The notes under the pieces: generated by a model
Seen by the model: only the letters and a program-made list of their open reading frames with translations
Told to the model about the DNA's origin: nothing
Databases searched by the model: none
Shown: one piece after another, positions 60,649-64,000 of the stretch
Position numbering within the stretch: the first letter of the stretch is position 1
Layout of the letters: each line of letters opens with the position of its first letter
Position numbers and translations under genes: made by a program
NCBI GenBank assembly: GCA_015057505.1
Contig: SVEG01000002.1
Location: forward strand, 83,910 to 147,909
DNA: 64,000 nt
Reading direction: 5' to 3'
From: Lachnospiraceae bacterium
GTDB taxonomy: Bacteria; Bacillota; Clostridia; Lachnospirales; Lachnospiraceae

Positions 60649-60957
60649 CTAGAACCCCTTGTACACACACCACAAAATAACTACCTGCACCACAAACATC
60701 ACCAGAAGCCCCACCGTAAAGCTTGCTGTCTTCGTCTTGTGCCGGAAAATATACATTGCAAGCAAACCGCCGACCGTTCCGCCTGCAAGTGCAAAGCCCA
60801 TGAGCGTTATTGTTCTGATTCGCCATCTGTTGTGTATAGCTTTCCATTTGTCAACAGCGAACAGGACAAATGTTATAAGATTTATAATCAGCAGGTATAT
60901 TAACAGCCATTTATGTTCAATTATAAAATCGCTAATCTCTTGTCCGATAAAATTCAT
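60649..60957 (-). CDS. DUF1294 membrane protein
   Basis: 102 residues, three membrane segments. NLITFVLFAVDKWKAIHNRWRI, GFALAGGTVGGLLAMYIFRHKTKT and the last helix match DUF1294 (DK-KA---RIPE... RHKT). Function unknown. GAGGAGCC lies 9 bases before the ATG. It follows the ORF6N gene by 14 bases, so it is likely expressed with it. Confidence 0.9.
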   Translation of the reverse strand: MNFIGQEISDFIIEHKWLLIYLLIINLITFVLFAVDKWKAIHNRWRIRTITLMGFALAGGTVGGLLAMYIFRHKTKTASFTVGLLVMFVVQVVILWCVYKGF

Positions 60958-60971
60958 GAGTCGGCTCCTCT

Positions 60972-62015
60972 TTATGTAAGTATCAGATTCGGTTTCTTTA
61001 ATAAGTCATCTATTAACGGTTTATACTTCTTAATGCCATAATCTTCTACAATACCGGTAATTCGTGCACCTGCATCTTTAGAAGATGCGCCACATAAGAA
61101 GATTCGTTCATCAGAGGTTCCGTAGTCAAGAACAATAAATCTGTCGTGATATATACCACCGGTCTTTTTAAGTGTAACTTTGATTGTGGGATATTCTTTA
61201 CAAAAATCTTTGTATTCAACTCCATGCAATTTACTTCCTATATTATCACTAAAAAGTATTATGTCTACATCTTCAGGAGCATTTTTCAAAAGTACCAGTG
61301 TACGCAAACCTATATAATTATCCACTACATAAACTGTCTTCTTTGCCTGTCCGTATATTTCTGAATATGCCAGATCTGCAGAACAGTACTTTGTGTTATA
61401 CATTAACCAACCATTATCTTCATCATTTACAAAACCACTCATCATATCGGCCAAATCCGACTTTGTAACAACATCACTGAGTTGGTCCATTACATCACTC
61501 ATCTGCTTTTCAATGGATACGATATCAGATTTTAATTTTGATATATCGTGTGTATTTTCCGCAGTCTGCATGGAAATTTGAATGTATTCTCGTTGCCAGA
61601 TTAATTCCCGGTTATCCAGGATGTAATCCTTCATCCTCTTAAAAGTTCGAACCAATGCTCTGCTCTGTTTAATTGCAAGTTCACCTCGAAGAACTGTCAT
61701 TAGCATATAAATTCCCTGCTCAGTAAAAACATATGGATTATATTTCACATGCTTACCCTGTCCTTCCCCTCTGTTTAAGGTACAATTTTTGCACCTTAAA
61801 AGTTCTTCTCGCTCTATGTCCGTGAGCTGGAACATAAAATCATCGCCTTCAAACTTAGCTGAATTATTTTTTACCTGACGATTAAAACCCTTTGTTTCAT
61901 ATCCATATATCTCTGCCAAGTCAACATCCAGCATTACCTTATACCCACGGATATTATATATCTTGTCCTGTAATGATTGCTCAGTTATCTCAAAAACATC
62001 TGATTTTTCTCCCAT
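60972..62015 (-). CDS. ORF6N domain fused to a PLD-like nuclease-type domain
   Basis: 347 residues. Residues about 15-105 are an ORF6N domain (YKVMLDVDLAEIYGYETKGFNRQVKNN, YVFTEQGIYMLMTVLRG), a DNA-binding module of phage antirepressor type. A coiled coil follows (about 150-190). The C-terminal 150 residues have HDRFIVLDYG, a single H-x-R-x4-D variant of the phospholipase D motif, within the pattern seen in PLD-like nucleases (YVVDNYIGLRTLVLLKNA, IFLCGASSKDAG). The combination suggests a phage-derived or defence-type protein. Its gene carries a palindrome that is echoed upstream. Confidence 0.8.
   Translation of the reverse strand: MGEKSDVFEITEQSLQDKIYNIRGYKVMLDVDLAEIYGYETKGFNRQVKNNSAKFEGDDFMFQLTDIEREELLRCKNCTLNRGEGQGKHVKYNPYVFTEQGIYMLMTVLRGELAIKQSRALVRTFKRMKDYILDNRELIWQREYIQISMQTAENTHDISKLKSDIVSIEKQMSDVMDQLSDVVTKSDLADMMSGFVNDEDNGWLMYNTKYCSADLAYSEIYGQAKKTVYVVDNYIGLRTLVLLKNAPEDVDIILFSDNIGSKLHGVEYKDFCKEYPTIKVTLKKTGGIYHDRFIVLDYGTSDERIFLCGASSKDAGARITGIVEDYGIKKYKPLIDDLLKKPNLILT
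61774..61800. repeat. Palindrome inside the ORF6N coding region
   Basis: TTTAAGGTACAA - TTT - TTGCACCTTAAA, 12-bp arms with one mismatch, coding for RCKNCTL. Its core GGTGCAAAAATTGTACC (minus strand) matches the upstream palindrome at 62116-62140. Confidence 0.7.
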
Positions 62016-62039
62016 AGTAATTCCCCTCTTTAGTATATC

Positions 62040-62140
62040 TCAATTTCGCTCAATTGAAATGCTTCTTATGTCTATAACTTGATATCGAAAAAATCGACTT
62101 CAAGTTTATCCAAACTTGCGGTGCAATTTTTGCACCGCAA
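62040..62140. promoter_or_regulatory. Cluster of palindromes upstream of the ORF6N gene
   Basis: Three inverted repeats in 100 bases: TCAATT-N6-AATTGA (about 62040-62057), ACTTGA..TCGA / TCGA..TCAAGT (62077-62106) and the perfect TTGCGGTGCAA-TTT-TTGCACCGCAA (62116-62140). They may be operators for autoregulation by the ORF6N protein, or RNA hairpins. The remaining part of this 318-bp gap holds the rlmD terminator. Confidence 0.5.
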
Positions 62141-62273
62141 ATACCTCTACCTCACAAATATTTGTACTATAGCTTTCCTTACTACATATAGTCTAACATT
62201 ATATGGCTACATTTTCAACCATTTTTTTCCATATCTTTTATTGCTTCTCTCCTAACATTTCACTAATCTCAAA

Positions 62274-62318
62274 CGAAAAACACCGGCAAAATTACAAACT
62301 GTAATCTCACCGGTGTAC
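62274..62318 (-). terminator. Terminator of rlmD
   Basis: ACACCGG / CCGGTGT outer stem and GATTAC/TGTAAT inner stem, followed by TTTTTCG on the minus strand. Confidence 0.85.
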
Positions 62319-62333
62319 TAAACTACTAAATTT

Positions 62334-63719
62334 TTAATTCTTCTTTTTAAGAAGACAAACTGTCTCACAATGACTTGCATTACAAAACATATCTACACAG
62401 CAAACCTTCTCAACCTTATACCCTTCAGCCTGCAAAACAACAAGATCTCTCGCGAGACTCGTCGGCTTACAGGAGATGTACACCATTCTGTCTACGCCAT
62501 AATTGATAATCTTAAGAAGCGCCTTCGGATGGATTCCGTCACGCGGCGGATCAAGCACGATAAGGTCCGGCTTTTCATCGATTGTATCGAGCATTTTGAG
62601 GACGTCGCCTGCAATAAATTCGCAGTTGTTAAGTCCGTTAAGAGCGGCGTTGCGCTTTGCGGCTTCGACTGCCTCTTCTATAATCTCAACTCCGACTACC
62701 TTTTTGGCAACGGGTGCAAGCATCTGAGCAATCGTTCCTGTACCACTGTACAAATCGAAAATCAACTTGTCCTTGGTCTCGCCGACATACGAACGTGCCG
62801 TCTCGTAAAGCACTTCCGCACCGAGCGAATTCGTCTGAAAGAACGAGAACGGTGAAATCTTAAAACGAAGTCCGAGAAGCTCTTCGTAAAAAAAGTCCTG
62901 TCCGTATAAAAGTGTTGTGCAGTCGCTCTGCACCACGTCCGCAAGACTGTTATTTTCTATATGCAAAATACCTGTTACGGTACCCTTTAATTCTAATCCG
63001 AGAAGCTTGTCGCACATTGCTTTAAGACCGAGATAATTCTCAGCATCTGTATCCCCATACTGTCCCGCGGTCACGAGCGCAATCATAATCTCGCCTGTCT
63101 TAACCGCTTTTCTGACGAGCAAATGTCTAAGGCAACCCTTGTGGCTCATCTTGTGATGATAGGTCACATTACGCTCTGCCATGTGGTCAAGTACGCATGC
63201 AAGAATCTTGCGATAATCTTCATCCACGATGCGACAATCCCTTACCGTCACGATATCGTAAAAACTACCCTTTTTGTGCATACCAAGCGCCAAAGGTCCG
63301 TCCTTGAACTCATCGCCGAAAGAGAACTCCATCTTGTTGCGGTATTCCCACTGAATCGGACTTCCCTTGATACCCTCAAACTCGTAATCCTTGCATACCT
63401 CGTCAATAAGAGCCTTCACCTGTGAAGCCTTAAGCTTAAGCTGCTCCTCATACGGCAAAGTCTGATAGCTGCAACCGCCGCACTCCCCAAAATGCGCGCA
63501 GAGCGGCTGTGCCGTCTCATTTTCCGCTCTCTCCACAACCTCAAGAAGACGTCCCTCACACTTGTCCTTACGTGTTTTATTTACCATAAATCTAACTGTC
63601 TGTCCCGGCAGTGCATCCTTTACAATGACCTTCTTGTCCTCGCCTTCCACATACACGATACCTTTGTTTGGGAAATCGGTACGCTCCACTCTGCCTATAT
63701 ATTCCTGTCCCTTTTTCAC
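62334..63719 (-). CDS. rlmD: 23S rRNA (uracil-C5)-methyltransferase, RlmD/RumA family
   Basis: 461 residues. N-terminal TRAM domain (about 1-60), Fe-S cysteines in CAHFGECGGCSYQ (about 75-85), SAM-binding LIFDLYSGTGTIAQMLA, DPPRDGIHPK, and catalytic Cys in VYISCKPTSLARD. Makes m5U in 23S rRNA (position 1939 or 747 depending on paralogue, which cannot be told here). Start is GTG at 63719, 7 bases after AAGGAG; no ATG fits better. Confidence 0.93.
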   Translation of the reverse strand: MKKGQEYIGRVERTDFPNKGIVYVEGEDKKVIVKDALPGQTVRFMVNKTRKDKCEGRLLEVVERAENETAQPLCAHFGECGGCSYQTLPYEEQLKLKASQVKALIDEVCKDYEFEGIKGSPIQWEYRNKMEFSFGDEFKDGPLALGMHKKGSFYDIVTVRDCRIVDEDYRKILACVLDHMAERNVTYHHKMSHKGCLRHLLVRKAVKTGEIMIALVTAGQYGDTDAENYLGLKAMCDKLLGLELKGTVTGILHIENNSLADVVQSDCTTLLYGQDFFYEELLGLRFKISPFSFFQTNSLGAEVLYETARSYVGETKDKLIFDLYSGTGTIAQMLAPVAKKVVGVEIIEEAVEAAKRNAALNGLNNCEFIAGDVLKMLDTIDEKPDLIVLDPPRDGIHPKALLKIINYGVDRMVYISCKPTSLARDLVVLQAEGYKVEKVCCVDMFCNASHCETVCLLKKKN

Positions 63720-63735
63720 GTTATGTCTCCTTAAC

Positions 63736-63776
63736 TAACGAAAGCGCCGCAGTCCTTAGACCATACAGCGCTTCGC
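63736..63776 (-). terminator. Hairpin after the cut-off membrane-protein gene
   Basis: GAAGCGC ... GCGCTTTC stem (about 63740-63774) followed by a short T-poor tract (TTTCGTTAG); a weak terminator before rlmD. Confidence 0.45.
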
Positions 63777-63812
63777 ATTCTTCAAATTACATTCTGACAC
63801 TTAATCAGGTCA

Positions 63813-64000
63813 TTAAATCTCTTCGTCATCAACAAATTCATCGTCGAAATCGTCGTCAAATTCGTCCTCGAAATCCTCCAAATAATCAGGAGTTAAATAA
63901 CGATATACTGCATATGCTATACCTGCAACAGCTGCAATCGCACCGATAACTGCCAAAACGATCAAAATCGTGTTACACTTCTTCTCTTCCTTCTGCTCTT
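63813..64000 (-). CDS. Small membrane protein with acidic tail (5' end outside window)
   Basis: 62 codons are visible, ending in TAA at 63813-63815; the start lies beyond 64000. The visible part reads EQKEEKKCN, a membrane helix (TILIVLAVIGAIAAVAGIAYAVYRYL), then DYLEDFEDEFDDDFDDEFVDDEEI, an extremely acidic tail. Similar short proteins occur in Lachnospiraceae, function unknown. Hairpin follows. Confidence 0.75.
   Translation of the reverse strand, partial: EQKEEKKCNTILIVLAVIGAIAAVAGIAYAVYRYLTPDYLEDFEDEFDDDFDDEFVDDEEI

Overview
The window looks like chromosome from a Firmicute of the class Clostridia, most likely family Lachnospiraceae. The reasons are moderate-to-low GC, AGGAGG-type ribosome binding sites before almost every gene, consensus sigma-A promoters with 17-bp spacers, the Firmicute order era-yqzL-recO-glyQS-ppdK, a single-chain alpha2-type glycyl-tRNA synthetase, many lipoproteins, two chemoreceptors and YesM/YesN-type sugar regulation. 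The genus cannot be fixed from what is visible. No rRNA, tRNA or CRISPR array was seen, and no intact prophage or transposase.

Layout. 1-12.1 kb, mostly minus strand: a cut-off DUF3788 gene, then ppdK, a membrane-anchored nuclease, glyQS, a lipoprotein, recO, yqzL, era, a tandem-OB SSB-like protein, nadE and zupT. This is core housekeeping. 12.2-17.4 kb, plus strand: a DUF1292 protein, then a compact run of nucleosidase-like, spore-photoproduct-lyase-like and short-chain dehydrogenase genes, followed by a CLC channel/antiporter and a membrane protein. 17.4-26.4 kb, minus strand: small unknown proteins and acetyltransferases, a 540-bp near-perfect fold-back element, a purine permease, a Y-family polymerase, a putative RNA-antitoxin/nuclease-toxin locus, and a PlsC-like acyltransferase with a TauE-type exporter.

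26.5-40.2 kb is a carbohydrate region. An ABC sugar importer (binding protein plus two permeases) is divergent from a YesM/YesN-type two-component system that leads into a DUF2264 protein. A secreted CotH-like protein and a ferredoxin-like aldo/keto reductase follow. 40.2-49.2 kb holds an ECF sigma/anti-sigma pair, a membrane acyltransferase, a chemoreceptor, an LtaS-type transferase, a GltD-like flavoprotein and a C39-like peptidase. 49.4-59.2 kb holds two SGNH esterases, a large beta-helix lipoprotein, a second chemoreceptor, a cation/proton antiporter and a two-gene operon of 49-residue proteins. With the ABC/YesMN/DUF2264 block, these esterases suggest use of acetylated pectin or rhamnogalacturonan, by analogy with the Bacillus subtilis yes genes. 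59.4-64 kb holds a Cys-containing HTH-like protein, a lipoprotein, a DUF1294 protein, an ORF6N/PLD-like hybrid, rlmD and a cut-off membrane protein.

Most notable: (1) 22865-23770, a consensus promoter, two to three 50-nt tandem repeats with covarying hairpins, an intrinsic terminator, and then a gene resembling the PBECR4 nuclease family. This is the architecture of a type III toxin-antitoxin system but with a different toxin fold family. (2) 19501-20040, a 540-bp fold-back element with 57-bp identical ends and AAAACT on both sides. (3) An esterase gene whose natural ATG is out of frame by one base in an A6 run. (4) A spore-photoproduct-lyase homologue that seems to lack the catalytic cysteine and sits with a nucleosidase and a dehydrogenase.
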